64,000 bases of DNA from a bacterium (GTDB lineage: Bacteria; Cyanobacteriota; Vampirovibrionia; Gastranaerophilales; Gastranaerophilaceae), in assembly GCA_017941035.1 (NCBI GenBank), contig JAGAXG010000008.1:1-64000 (forward strand), in the 5' to 3' direction. The position numbers and the translations under genes were made by a program. This document shows positions 35,620-43,959 of the stretch, in pieces. The notes under the pieces were generated by a model, which had not been told where the DNA came from, made no database searches, and saw nothing but the letters and a program-made list of their open reading frames with translations. The number at the start of each line of letters is the position of its first letter. Positions within the stretch are counted from its first letter, which is position 1.

Positions 35620-36984
35620 CTAATAGCGTGCCAAATACTTATCTAATTCCCATTGGGATACATATGTTCTAAATGAATCCCATTCTTTTTTCTTAGAAGT
35701 CATAAATTCTTTAAAAATATGTTCCCCTAAAGCAGCTTGAGTAACAAGGGATCTATCCATATTTTCAAGAGCTTCTGATAAACTACCCGGTAAAGAATCG
35801 ATCCTTTGCTTTTTACGTTCTTTTGCAGTTAATTTATATATATTACTTTCAACTGGCGCCGGAGGATCAATTTTATTTCTTATACCATCCATACAAGCTT
35901 CAAGAATTGCAGCAAACGCTAAATATGGATTGCAGGAAGGATCAGGAGATCTTAATTCAACACGAGTAGAAACACCTCTTTTTGCAGGAACTCTTAATAA
36001 TGCACTTCTGTTTGCCAATGACCAAGCTAAATATACAGGTGCTTCATAACCAGGGACTAAACGTTTATAACTGTTTACCAAAGGATTAGTTACAGCAGTG
36101 AAGCTTTTTACATGTTTTAAAATTCCGCCAACAGAATATTTCGCAACTTCAGAGAGCTGATATTCAGCATTTTCATCATAAAAAGCATTTTTCCCATCTT
36201 TAAATAAAGAAATATTACAGTGCATACCTGAACCATTTATTCCAAATATAGGCTTTGGCATAAAAGTAGCATGCAAATTATGTTTAGCTGCAATTGCCCT
36301 GACTGCAACTTTGAAAGTTGTAACATTATCTGCGGCAGTTAAAATATCAGAATATTTAAAATCGATTTCATGTTGCCCGTCAGCAACTTCATGATGAGAC
36401 GCTTCTATATCAAATCCCATATTTTGCAAAGTTGATACAATATCTGAACGAACATCTTCCCCTAAATCTTCAGGTCCTACATCATAATAACCTGCGTGAT
36501 CTTGAGTTGTTGTAGTAACATTTCCATTACCATCCTTAGAAAACAAGAAAAATTCGGCTTCAGGACCAATATTCATAGAAAAGCCCATTTTTTCTGCAGA
36601 CTGCATAACTCTTTTTAAATTACACCTAGGACAACCTTCAAATGGGGTTCCATCCACATTATATATGTCACAAATTAATCTGGCAGAATTTACACCATCA
36701 TGTTCTCTCCAAGGTAAAATTTGAAAACTTGTTAAATCAGGATGGAAAAACATATCCGAAGTTTCGATACTTCTAAAACCTTTTATTGAAGAACCATCCA
36801 ACATAATTTCATTATTCATTATCTTTTCTATCTGCTCAGATGGTACTGTCATATTTTTGACTTGGCCATTTATATCTACAAACTGAAGTTTTATAAACTT
36901 AATATTGTATTCACCAATTAACCTTTTAATATCTTCTTTACTAAAAGTTTTACCGTCCCCTCTAACATGATGAAATTCTGTCAT
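35620..36984 (-). CDS. glnA: Glutamine synthetase type I
   Basis: Makes glutamine from glutamate and ammonia. The 454-residue protein has the beta-grasp N-terminus (IKFIKLQFVDINGQVKNMTV), the metal and glutamate motifs GPEAEFFLF and VADGQHEIDFKY, FMPKPIFGINGSGMHCNIS, VPGYEAPVYLAWSLANRSAL and RVELRSPDPSCNPYLAFAAI. The shorter length and the lack of a recognisable adenylylation-site loop fit the GSI-alpha group. AGGGAT precedes the ATG. It is 43 nt downstream of panD on the same strand. No glnB or glnR is adjacent. The pseudogene begins directly after its stop. Confidence 0.96.
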   Translation of the reverse strand: MTEFHHVRGDGKTFSKEDIKRLIGEYNIKFIKLQFVDINGQVKNMTVPSEQIEKIMNNEIMLDGSSIKGFRSIETSDMFFHPDLTSFQILPWREHDGVNSARLICDIYNVDGTPFEGCPRCNLKRVMQSAEKMGFSMNIGPEAEFFLFSKDGNGNVTTTTQDHAGYYDVGPEDLGEDVRSDIVSTLQNMGFDIEASHHEVADGQHEIDFKYSDILTAADNVTTFKVAVRAIAAKHNLHATFMPKPIFGINGSGMHCNISLFKDGKNAFYDENAEYQLSEVAKYSVGGILKHVKSFTAVTNPLVNSYKRLVPGYEAPVYLAWSLANRSALLRVPAKRGVSTRVELRSPDPSCNPYLAFAAILEACMDGIRNKIDPPAPVESNIYKLTAKERKKQRIDSLPGSLSEALENMDRSLVTQAALGEHIFKEFMTSKKKEWDSFRTYVSQWELDKYLARY

Positions 36985-37026
36985 ATATCCCTGCTTTCTT
37001 TTTACTACCTGAATAGCATAACATAT

Positions 37027-37383
37027 TTATTTTATTTGCGCAATTTTATTATTTTCATCAACAATAACTATTGCAGGCTTAAAATTCTCAAGTTCTTTTT
37101 CTTCAAATTGAGCATATGAAACAATTATAACTTTATCTCCAGGCTGAACTTTTCTAGCAGCTGCACCATTTAAGCAGATTTTTCCTGAATCAGCCTCGCC
37201 TTTTATTACATAAGTTTGAAATCTCTCACCATTATTAACATCAAGAATTTCAACCTTTTGCCACTCTCTCATATTAGAAGCTTTAAGAAGTGTTTCATCT
37301 ATCGTAATAGAACCCACATAATTAAGATTTGCATCTGTAACAGTTGCTCTATGTATTTTTGAATGTAAAAATTCTAATAACAT
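37027..37383 (-). CDS. panD: Aspartate 1-decarboxylase
   Basis: A pyruvoyl enzyme making beta-alanine for pantothenate and CoA. The 118-residue proenzyme has the self-cleavage site in [12 protein letters not shown] (Gly-Ser), the substrate loop [20 protein letters not shown] and [20 protein letters not shown]. Length is normal. A GAGGG motif lies 11 nt before the ATG. It is upstream of glnA and downstream of a terminator. panB and panC are not here. Confidence 0.96.
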   Translation of the reverse strand: MLLEFLHSKIHRATVTDANLNYVGSITIDETLLKASNMREWQKVEILDVNNGERFQTYVIKGEADSGKICLNGAAARKVQPGDKVIIVSYAQFEEKELENFKPAIVIVDENNKIAQIK

Positions 37384-37432
37384 TTTATAATATTCCCTCT
37401 ACAAGAATATTATACTACAAACAAAATCAAAA

Positions 37433-37460
37433 AAACGCCTCTAAATAGTTAGAAGCGTTT
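37433..37460 (-). terminator. Intrinsic terminator after the CopG-like gene
   Basis: AAACGCCTCTAA (37433-37444) pairs with TTAGAAGCGTTT (37449-37460) with one mismatch over the loop ATAG. The T run is on the minus strand, before panD. Confidence 0.8.
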
Positions 37461-37496
37461 ATAAATCCCTTTTTCGTCCTTTTTCCTTACCACTGA

Positions 37497-37685
37497 TTAT
37501 CCCAACAACGACTCGAGCAAACTGGCGTTTTGCAATGCTCCTGTTGATTCTTTAATCTTTTGTTTGTAAATGTAAGTTCTTAGAGCTTCTCTTATAAGCT
37601 CACTTCTTGAACGATTTTCTCCCGTTGCAACTTGATCAATTCTGTTCAAAAATTCTTCGGGCATTGAAATCAAAACTCTTGCCAT
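37497..37685 (-). CDS. Ribbon-helix-helix (CopG-type) transcriptional regulator
   Basis: A 62-residue DNA-binding protein. MARVLISMPEEFLNRIDQVA forms the beta-strand and first helix, and ENRSRSELIREALRTYIYKQ the second helix, the standard RHH fold that binds DNA as a dimer. A short hydrophobic tail (LQNASLLESLLG) follows. AAGGAG is well placed. Many such proteins are antitoxins, but no toxin gene is adjacent: the flanks are a terminator with panD and a UbiA-family gene. A stand-alone repressor is the simplest reading. Confidence 0.85.
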   Translation of the reverse strand: MARVLISMPEEFLNRIDQVATGENRSRSELIREALRTYIYKQKIKESTGALQNASLLESLLG

Positions 37686-37848
37686 ATATTCTCCTTTTCA
37701 ACTAATTAAGTTATTATCCTCGTATATTAATAAAAAAAAGCATGAATAAAAAAGTGCTATTTTATATACAAAAAATATATACTAACTTTTAAAATACGCT
37801 ATATTACAGTATTTCAAGGAATAATTCATGTTTACAAAAGTTCACAAT

Positions 37849-38775
37849 TTAATCTAAAATAATACCTAAACAACATAAAAGCATGAACAATGTAGAAATA
37901 TTTATAGCCATAAAAAACCTATAAAAAAACGGAGCGTTTGGAATATTTTTGTTTAAATTAAGCGGATAATTAATTATTGAAACAGTCGGTAATATTTTAT
38001 TATCATTGTTATAAATTTCAAGAGATTTATATAATTTTATTACCAGCGGAATAGTAATAAGAGTCAGCAGATAAAATTTTCCCAAAATAATCATACAAAT
38101 ATATGCACATACATAAAAATAAATTAAAATTTTTAAAGCCTTATCTTTAGATTTTTGCTTAGTACAAAGAGTAACTTTATTTACACAAACATCTTGATCA
38201 AAATCCATAAGCATGTGAGCATAAAGAATTGTATTTACTATTATTGCACAAGCGAAAGACAAAAATATTACACCTAATGAAAAAGTTTTTGTCATTACAT
38301 AATAAACACCTCCGAACATCAAAGGTCCATACGCTGTTATAACAGCAAAATCACCGAATCCTTTAGATGATAATTTTGGATAAGATAGAATTACGAAAAG
38401 AGCAAGAAGCGCAAAAAATAAAACATATATTCCACATTTAAAAAACAGAAAAACCCCTATAGCAGCAGCAATTAACAAAAAAATAAATATGACATTTCTG
38501 AGTTCACATAATGTAGCACTTCCATTTTTAAGATATTTGCATTTGCATTCCTTGGTTTCTTCACAAATATCTTTATAGTCAAAATAATCATCAGTTAAAT
38601 TTGTTGCTAAATGAGCAAGTGCAATAGCAGGAAAAGTTAACAAACCCAAGAAAAAATTACCCCCATGCTTCAAACCGTATGTAAATATTACAAGCCAGCT
38701 TAACCAAGTAATGGGTCCCGTATATAATCGAGCATTGTTCAACCAAAATTTAATTTTATAAAGAATACTTTTCAT
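37849..38775 (-). CDS. UbiA-family membrane prenyltransferase
   Basis: A 308-residue integral membrane protein of the UbiA superfamily, which moves isoprenyl groups from diphosphate donors to aromatic or other acceptors. The first metal motif is NLTDDYFDYKD (N-x-x-D-D-x-x-x-D, about residue 59) and the second region is HMLMDFDQDV (about 195). Six or more hydrophobic helices surround them. A Cys/Lys-rich loop (CEETKECKCKYLKNGSATLC, about 71-90) is unusual. Quinone, menaquinone or heme-A pathways are possible, but no partner genes are in the window. It overlaps the 74-residue gene by 4 nt and is the last gene of the nanE operon. Confidence 0.8.
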   Translation of the reverse strand: MKSILYKIKFWLNNARLYTGPITWLSWLVIFTYGLKHGGNFFLGLLTFPAIALAHLATNLTDDYFDYKDICEETKECKCKYLKNGSATLCELRNVIFIFLLIAAAIGVFLFFKCGIYVLFFALLALFVILSYPKLSSKGFGDFAVITAYGPLMFGGVYYVMTKTFSLGVIFLSFACAIIVNTILYAHMLMDFDQDVCVNKVTLCTKQKSKDKALKILIYFYVCAYICMIILGKFYLLTLITIPLVIKLYKSLEIYNNDNKILPTVSIINYPLNLNKNIPNAPFFYRFFMAINISTLFMLLCCLGIILD

Positions 38776-38996
38776 GAATTTAATATATTTTTTATTGCAT
38801 ATACTGCTTCATAGCTTGCACCAGCCTCAAGAACTTCTTCTGCACTCAAGCCAAACATTGTTACCAAATTTATAGAATTTTTTATATCATTATTTTCTAA
38901 AAAATTTACTACTTGTTTTATCGCATCTTTTCTTGAAATACGCGGGATCTGTTCATTTATTCCTTTGTGAAAAATTCTAGCTTTTGATTTTCCCAT
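38772..38996 (-). CDS. Small soluble protein of unknown function in nanE operon
   Basis: A 74-residue protein, mostly helical, beginning MGKSKARIFHKGINEQIPRI and ending LEAGASYEAVYAIKNILN. It has no signal peptide or membrane segment and I recognise no domain. Its start is 2 nt past the ROK kinase stop and its stop overlaps the UbiA-family gene by 4 nt, so it is tightly embedded in the operon and probably real. Confidence 0.65.
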   Translation of the reverse strand: MGKSKARIFHKGINEQIPRISRKDAIKQVVNFLENNDIKNSINLVTMFGLSAEEVLEAGASYEAVYAIKNILNS

Positions 38997-38997
38997 A

Positions 38998-39873
38998 TTA
39001 ATATTTCCTGTTTAGCGCTAACAAGCCAGCTCCGATCATTCCGGAATAGTTACCGGCAGATGCTTTAAATACTTTTGTCGGAGAAGTAACTATTGCTTTA
39101 TTTACATTATTCTCTATAATTTCTGTTTGTACAAATTCCGCCATAGATCCTGACAAAACAAAACAATCAGGGTCAAAAATATTTGCAAGACCTATAATAC
39201 CATCTATAATGTCATTTTGCCATTGATTAAATATTTTAATCATTTCTGCGTTATTTGAATTAATTCCTTCAATGACATCATAAGTAGTAATCTCACTATT
39301 TTTGGTTATTTCTTCAGCTGTTAATTTTAAACCTTTACCTGAAGCATATATTTCAAAACAATCCCAACTTCCACAGGTACATTTTCTATGCTTATCTGTA
39401 CGCATTTTAAAATGCATTTCACCTGCGCATCCACTTTTACCTTTTAAAAGTTTATCATTTACAATTATTCCTCCGCCTACACCTGTACCAAGAGTAAGCA
39501 TCACTGAATTTGAATAACCTTTTGATGCTCCTATAACATGCTCTGCCCAAGCAGCACAATTAGCATCATTTTCTACAAAAACAGGTTTTATAGATAAATT
39601 TTTAAACGGCATATTAGGATAACCTGGAGCAATATTACCTGTTGAGCCTAATATTCCGTCATTTAAGTTATTTACTCCCCCGCAAGTAGAAAAAGCAATT
39701 ACATCAACGTCATATTCGTATTTTTTAATAATTTTTTCAAACAAAAATTTAATTTCTTCAAAAGACTTAGGAGTTGCATGTTTTTCTATCTCAGAAATTA
39801 TTTCTCCGCTACTATTTATAATTGCATTATAAATTTTTGTACCACCAACATCTATAGCTAATGCCTTATTCAT
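38998..39873 (-). CDS. ROK-family sugar kinase (N-acetylmannosamine kinase or glucokinase)
   Basis: An ATP-dependent sugar kinase of 291 residues. The phosphate-binding motif AIDVGGTKIYNAI opens the protein, and VENDANCAAWAEHVIG is the substrate/catalytic Asp region. The ATP site LTLGTGVGGGII and the ROK zinc motif CTCGSWDCFE follow. The upstream neighbour encodes N-acetylmannosamine-6-phosphate epimerase, so ManNAc kinase (nanK) is the likely role; glucokinase is the alternative. The start has AGGGGG; the gap to nanE is 9 nt. Confidence 0.88.
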   Translation of the reverse strand: MNKALAIDVGGTKIYNAIINSSGEIISEIEKHATPKSFEEIKFLFEKIIKKYEYDVDVIAFSTCGGVNNLNDGILGSTGNIAPGYPNMPFKNLSIKPVFVENDANCAAWAEHVIGASKGYSNSVMLTLGTGVGGGIIVNDKLLKGKSGCAGEMHFKMRTDKHRKCTCGSWDCFEIYASGKGLKLTAEEITKNSEITTYDVIEGINSNNAEMIKIFNQWQNDIIDGIIGLANIFDPDCFVLSGSMAEFVQTEIIENNVNKAIVTSPTKVFKASAGNYSGMIGAGLLALNRKY

Positions 39874-39882
39874 ATTTGTAAA

Positions 39883-40572
39883 TTACCCCCTGTGAATAAA
39901 TTTTTTTGTAATCAATTGTGGTCTTGTAATTGCAGAGCCTATTACTACAGAATGCGCCCCTAATTCAAAAGCTTTATCGACCTGTTGTGGAGTCCAAATT
40001 CTACCTTCTAATATAACAGGGATTTTTGTTTCATTTACAAGTTGTTCTAAAAGTTCAAAATCAGGGCTATCTGATGGTGAATTTAGACTTTCCATTGTAT
40101 ATCCTGCAAGAGTAGTAGAAAGAATATCTGCGCCTGCCTCTTTTGCTTTTATACCTTCATCAATAGTACTAATATCAGCCATCGCGATTTTTTTGTTTAT
40201 ATGAATATATTTAATTAAATCCTGAATTTTTTCATTATGAGGACGTTTTCTTTGAGTTCCGTCAAATGCTATAATATCTGCACCAGCTTTAACAAGTTCA
40301 AGTACATCATTTATTGTCGGTGTAATATAAACTATTTCTTTATAATTTTCAGGGATTCTATCAGGTTTTGTAATACCAATTATAGGAACACTAAAAAGCC
40401 TTTTTGCATTAGTAACATCTCTGACCCCTGCGACCCTTAATCCTCCAGCCCCGCCATTAATAACAGATTTCATCATTGCTACCATACATTTTTCTAAATA
40501 TAAAGGTTCTGACGGCATAGCCTGAACAGAAACAACAACAGTTCCCCTAATTTTTTCAAGTAAATTATCCAT
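39883..40572 (-). CDS. nanE: N-acetylmannosamine-6-phosphate 2-epimerase
   Basis: Converts ManNAc-6-P to GlcNAc-6-P in sialic acid or ManNAc use. The 229-residue TIM barrel has VSVQAMPSEPLYLEKCMVAM, GGAGGLRVAGVRDV, PIIGITKPD, ADIIAFDGTQRKRP, AGADILSTTLAGYT and PVILEGRIWTPQQVDKAFEL, all typical NanE motifs. The ATG at 40572 is preferred over 40587 because TATAAT lies 6 nt before it and the start MDNLLEKIRGTVVVS matches the family. It heads an operon with a ROK kinase, a 74-residue protein and a UbiA-family enzyme. nanA and a sialidase are not in the window. Confidence 0.93.
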   Translation of the reverse strand: MDNLLEKIRGTVVVSVQAMPSEPLYLEKCMVAMMKSVINGGAGGLRVAGVRDVTNAKRLFSVPIIGITKPDRIPENYKEIVYITPTINDVLELVKAGADIIAFDGTQRKRPHNEKIQDLIKYIHINKKIAMADISTIDEGIKAKEAGADILSTTLAGYTMESLNSPSDSPDFELLEQLVNETKIPVILEGRIWTPQQVDKAFELGAHSVVIGSAITRPQLITKKFIHRG

Positions 40573-40578
40573 AAAATA

Positions 40579-40584
40579 ATTATA
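40579..40584 (-). promoter_or_regulatory. -10 box, predicted leaderless start of nanE
   Basis: TATAAT on the minus strand (40584-40579), then 6 nt, then the ATG at 40572. The -35 region is weak (ATTTTA). No ribosome site is present. Confidence 0.6.
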
Positions 40585-40610
40585 CATGAAATATAATTAT
40601 TTAAAATAAA

Positions 40611-40636
40611 AAGGTAATCTTATACAAGATTACCTT
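40611..40636 (-). terminator. Intrinsic terminator after the 151-residue gene
   Basis: AAGGTAATCTT (40611-40621) pairs with AAGATTACCTT (40626-40636) over a 4-nt loop, with a T run on the minus strand. It lies between the 151-residue gene and nanE. Confidence 0.85.
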
Positions 40637-40644
40637 TTATAAAA

Positions 40645-41100
40645 TTAAGCTAAAACATCTTTGTTATGAGCTTCAATTTTTGCTCTATCAGTATATTTTT
40701 GATCAATTTGGCCTGCTCTAAATGCATGATCTGTCGTAATTTTTGAACACGCACTTACAAATATTGCACCTAAAAATGCCAATGCTTTTGTTTTCCCAGA
40801 AGTATTTAAAGCTTTTTTAACAATTTTATCAGATTGTATATACTTTGGAGCAATACTTACAAGTTTCTTTAATCCTTTATCCAAATATTTACCAAGCCAA
40901 CTGAGCATAGCCGGATTTCTTTTGATTGAATAAGCTGTTCCTGCAGCAGCACCTGCAACAACAACAGATTTAGCACTTTCTACAATATTGTTTTTGTATT
41001 GTTCTCCAGCACAAGACATTCTGTTTGATAAATCACCCTTTCTTGAATCAAACATTGTAACAATTGGTACACTTGAAATAATTGATGAATAATTTGACAT
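40645..41100 (-). CDS. Small membrane-associated protein of unknown function
   Basis: A 151-residue protein beginning MSNYSSIISSVPIVTMFDSR with no signal peptide. Two hydrophobic patches are seen, near 45-60 (VVVAGAAAGTAYSI) and 108-122 (ALAFLGAIFVSACSK). The C-terminus is charged (FRAGQIDQKYTDRAKIEAHN). I do not recognise a domain. It has a good GGAGG ribosome site, its own terminator and stands alone, so it is an expressed single gene. Style and composition match the other orphan membrane proteins here. Confidence 0.65.
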   Translation of the reverse strand: MSNYSSIISSVPIVTMFDSRKGDLSNRMSCAGEQYKNNIVESAKSVVVAGAAAGTAYSIKRNPAMLSWLGKYLDKGLKKLVSIAPKYIQSDKIVKKALNTSGKTKALAFLGAIFVSACSKITTDHAFRAGQIDQKYTDRAKIEAHNKDVLA

Positions 41101-41344
41101 AATTTTTCCTCCATTTCCTTTCTTTAATCGAAGTATATTTCCCTTACATCTTCATAAAAAAATTTTTTTAGAAAAAATTGACCAATTATCTGGTATTTAA
41201 TTTCTATATTTTTAAAAATTCAGTAATTACAATACATTTAAGCTTTATATTTCTTAATATTATCAGAAAGTAAACATCAGATTATATATTTTATCCATAA
41301 TTTACTCTCATTTTATTTTGTGAAAAATAGGGTAACATATTGTT

Positions 41345-41671
41345 ATGGACATAAAAAAAGAGCTTGGTCAAAAAATTAAAAGGATTAGGCAGAATAAAGG
41401 TATTACTCAAGAACAACTTGCTGAGATGACTGGAATTTCGACAAGGACTCTCGGAGGAATAGAAATCGGAGAAAACTTTATGACTGCACAAACTATGGAA
41501 AAGATAATTGAATGTCTCAACATTTCAATAAACGATCTATTTACAGCCGAACATTTGCGTCCTACAGAAGAACTTATTAAAGAAATACATGCTGTTATTA
41601 ATTCGCACAAAAATGACCGTATAAAAATAGAAGAAATATATAAAGTTATAAAGGCAATTGCTACTATTTAA
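41345..41671 (+). CDS. XRE-family helix-turn-helix regulator
   Basis: A 108-residue DNA-binding protein. The N-terminal HTH_3/Cro-CI domain covers about residues 6-62 (LGQKIKRIRQNKGITQEQLA, then EMTGISTRTLGGIEIGENF, then MEKIIECLNISINDLF). The last 45 residues are helical (KIEEIYKVIKAIATI) and may dimerise. No ribosome site is seen; TAACAT lies 6 nt before the ATG, so the message may be leaderless. It abuts the convergent decarboxylase-like gene with no gap. Its targets are unknown. Confidence 0.88.
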   Translation: MDIKKELGQKIKRIRQNKGITQEQLAEMTGISTRTLGGIEIGENFMTAQTMEKIIECLNISINDLFTAEHLRPTEELIKEIHAVINSHKNDRIKIEEIYKVIKAIATI

Positions 41672-42709
41672 TTACAATTTAGATAAAACATTTTGTAATT
41701 TATCAAGTTTTCTGTTATCAGTACCTATCCCGCAAAGAAGCATTGTTGATTTGCTATTTGTTATTTCATCTTCTATTCCAAAATCATCATAAAGCATTTC
41801 AGAGAGCTGGTATCCAGAAAGTCCTGGAAGTTTCATTAAAACTTTTGTCGGATCATCACCAAAAAATTCACAAACCGAACATCTTGCTCTAATCCTGTCA
41901 AGCCTTGTAATAAGATTGTCTATTTCTTTTCTCCCTTCCATAGAATTTAAATAATAAATATTTGCCTCTATTGATGCAAGTAAAGGATACGACGGAGAAG
42001 TCGTCATAAACATCTCAAGCGCAGGCTTTACATCGACTTCACAATTACAATGTAAAAGCGCAGTTGGATTCAAACCTCCGGCTGTTTTATGAAGCGATTG
42101 AACAGTAAAATCAGCAACATTTACCGCAGACAAAGGTAATTTGTCAGAAAACGGATATAACGCACCATGAGCCTCATCCACTATTAAAAATGTATTATAC
42201 TTCTCACATACAGCCTTAATTTCTTCAATATCCGATATTATACCCTCATAAGTAGGCGAAGTCACAAGAACTGCTTTAATATCATAACGTTTTAGATATT
42301 CTTCAATAAGTTCAGGTTTTGTTTCTAAAGGAACATCCCAATCTTTATCAATCACAGGATGATAAGTCAAAGCCCGACCTCCGGCTAATCTTACGGCATT
42401 AAAATGTGAAGGATGAGAATTAGAGGCTATTAAGACTTTATCCCCAACATTAACACATGATAAAACAGATGCAATAATTCCGCTTGTTGAACCATTAGTC
42501 AAAAATGTCGTTGAATAAGTTCCATAAATAGACCTAGCCCACAACTGTGCACGACTAAGGGCCTCCTGTGGATTATGATAATCAGTTTCCGATATATCAA
42601 TCTTGTACATTCCGTCTAATGGACTATAAATTCCGTTCTTTTGGCCGTGAGACGGAGTTGTAAATAGAGTTTTTTCTGTTTTTTGTTCAAGTAACCTTAC
42701 AAGACTCAT
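41672..42709 (-). CDS. Orn/Lys/Arg decarboxylase-family PLP protein, short form
   Basis: A fold-type I PLP enzyme of 345 residues. TPSHGQKNGIYS, FLTNGSTSGIIASVLSCV, VTSPTYEGIISDI, LIVDEAHGALYPFSDKLPLS and the PLP lysine in QSLHKTAGGLNPTALLH match the major domain of bacterial Orn/Lys/Arg decarboxylases (speA/cad/YaaO type). Those usually have a further 100-150 C-terminal residues; here the C-terminal domain is only a short remnant (VLMKLPGLSGYQLSEMLYDD). It may still act on an amino acid, or have another role. It follows the PilZ gene by 13 nt on the same strand, so they are probably co-transcribed. Confidence 0.82.
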   Translation of the reverse strand: MSLVRLLEQKTEKTLFTTPSHGQKNGIYSPLDGMYKIDISETDYHNPQEALSRAQLWARSIYGTYSTTFLTNGSTSGIIASVLSCVNVGDKVLIASNSHPSHFNAVRLAGGRALTYHPVIDKDWDVPLETKPELIEEYLKRYDIKAVLVTSPTYEGIISDIEEIKAVCEKYNTFLIVDEAHGALYPFSDKLPLSAVNVADFTVQSLHKTAGGLNPTALLHCNCEVDVKPALEMFMTTSPSYPLLASIEANIYYLNSMEGRKEIDNLITRLDRIRARCSVCEFFGDDPTKVLMKLPGLSGYQLSEMLYDDFGIEDEITNSKSTMLLCGIGTDNRKLDKLQNVLSKL

Positions 42710-42722
42710 TTGAATAACAATC

Positions 42723-43313
42723 CTATTTATTTTTAATTTCTACACTGCGTTTTGCACAATATTGTGTAATCATCATTTTGTCATGACTGGATTTGTATTC
42801 AAATTGACCAGAAACCGTATATTCTCCATGAGAAGTCTTTTCTATTCGAATAGGAGAGTAGATACAATCTATCGACATATTATCAGAAATAGGCACAGAA
42901 ATTAAATATTTACCTTCAATATCAATATTTTCAGATGTTTTTAATTTCATACCTCCGGCTGAAATATCCAATGATGATATATGATAATCTTTGCCGTCAT
43001 ATTTCATAACTAAGTCATAAAGATATTTTACACGGGTATATTGACGTCTTTGTAAAAATTTATGTTTTGCAGGACTAGCAATTACAAGAGTTTTGCCATC
43101 AATTTTTTTTGCATATGAATCAAAATATAATTTTCCATGCGAAGTTTGAGTATAAAACTCACAATAGTTTTCTACCATTATGCCTTCAGGCTCGCTATTT
43201 AACTCTAAATCAAAATCTCCGGCCCTTACAGCTTTTACAATACCTTTATTCGCAAATTTAAAATTTTGCGGAATTATTAAAACCTCTTGATTTTCAACGA
43301 CTAATTCTCTCAT
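42723..43313 (-). CDS. PilZ-domain protein (c-di-GMP receptor, YcgR-like layout)
   Basis: A 196-residue protein with two parts: an N-terminal beta-barrel-like region (about 1-95) and a PilZ domain (about 96-196). The c-di-GMP motifs are clear: QRRQYTRVKY (RxxxR type) and LDISAGGMKLKT (DxSxxG). PilZ proteins of this YcgR-like layout bind c-di-GMP and modulate motility, secretion or polysaccharide machinery. No GGDEF or EAL gene is in the window. AAAGGG precedes the ATG. A structured leader with a terminator lies upstream (43386-43470), suggesting attenuation or a separate small RNA. Confidence 0.88.
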   Translation of the reverse strand: MRELVVENQEVLIIPQNFKFANKGIVKAVRAGDFDLELNSEPEGIMVENYCEFYTQTSHGKLYFDSYAKKIDGKTLVIASPAKHKFLQRRQYTRVKYLYDLVMKYDGKDYHISSLDISAGGMKLKTSENIDIEGKYLISVPISDNMSIDCIYSPIRIEKTSHGEYTVSGQFEYKSSHDKMMITQYCAKRSVEIKNK

Positions 43314-43385
43314 AATTACCCTTTCAAAATTACAATATAATATAATTATACATATTTTTTTTTATATGTCATAATGTTAAGAAAA

Positions 43386-43470
43386 TAAAAAAAAGCCCCC
43401 AAAAATATTGAGGGCAGTTGAGCAATCAGAAGAGTTGAGGATTCATACAATAATAATAACCTTCTGCTTT
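43386..43470 (-). ncRNA. Structured leader or small RNA upstream of the PilZ gene
   Basis: On the minus strand, a CAGAAG/CTTCTG helix (43466-43461 with 43432-43427) is followed by a hairpin GCCCTC/GGGGGC (43415-43410 with 43400-43395, loop AATATTTTT). A run of eight T residues follows. This is a Rho-independent terminator about 75 bp before the PilZ start and in the same direction. It either ends a small RNA or acts as an attenuator. I cannot match it to a known riboswitch class; the GEMM c-di-GMP consensus is not seen. Confidence 0.45.
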
Positions 43471-43583
43471 TATCGTTTCATTATGCAAATTAGCAATTAT
43501 TAAAAAAAATATATTACCGTATTGCGCTAAATTTGATTTTTATTAAATTTGTGTGTAAAATAAAGTAAAAAAAAGGAGTTGTT

Positions 43584-43958
43584 ATGAAAAAAATCGGAAT
43601 TAGTTTAGCTTTATTGATGTTCACGTCTTCAAATGCATTTGCAGTTAATCCAACCTACATAGCCCCAAATGCAGGGAACATGGATTTTTATCCTATGATG
43701 CAGACTCAAATAGAAAAACAAGAAACTCTTGATTTTAAAAAAGATCCAGAACAATACAAAGAGAAAAGAAAGAAAAAAAATAGCAAAAATGAATTAATAG
43801 ACACAAAATTTAATCCTAATTACGTTCCGAATTTCAACGGAACATATTTACATCCAACATACCCTGCACCTATGAAATTTATAAAGGATGAAAATGGAAA
43901 TATTAAAATTCAAGAAATCCAATCATATTCTGAAAAAAATATAAACACGGATAAATAA
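43584..43958 (+). CDS. Small exported protein of unknown function
   Basis: A 124-residue protein with a clear signal peptide (MKKIGISLALLMFTSSNAFA, cleavage near 20). The mature part is Pro/Asn/Lys-rich (YIAPNAGNMDFYPMMQTQIE, then YVPNFNGTYLHPTYPAPMKF) with a basic cluster (KEKRKKKNSKNE). No domain is recognised. A strong AAAGGAG precedes the ATG. The stop is followed after one base by the start of a holin-like membrane protein, so they are one unit. It is probably periplasmic. Confidence 0.7.
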   Translation: MKKIGISLALLMFTSSNAFAVNPTYIAPNAGNMDFYPMMQTQIEKQETLDFKKDPEQYKEKRKKKNSKNELIDTKFNPNYVPNFNGTYLHPTYPAPMKFIKDENGNIKIQEIQSYSEKNINTDK

Positions 43959-43959
43959 A

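Noticed and set aside
37497-37685. CopG protein as the antitoxin of a toxin-antitoxin pair
   Set aside because: No small toxin gene is next to it, and it has its own terminator.
43386-43470. A GEMM c-di-GMP riboswitch upstream of the PilZ gene
   Set aside because: The conserved GEMM core is not visible; only a helix and a terminator can be supported.
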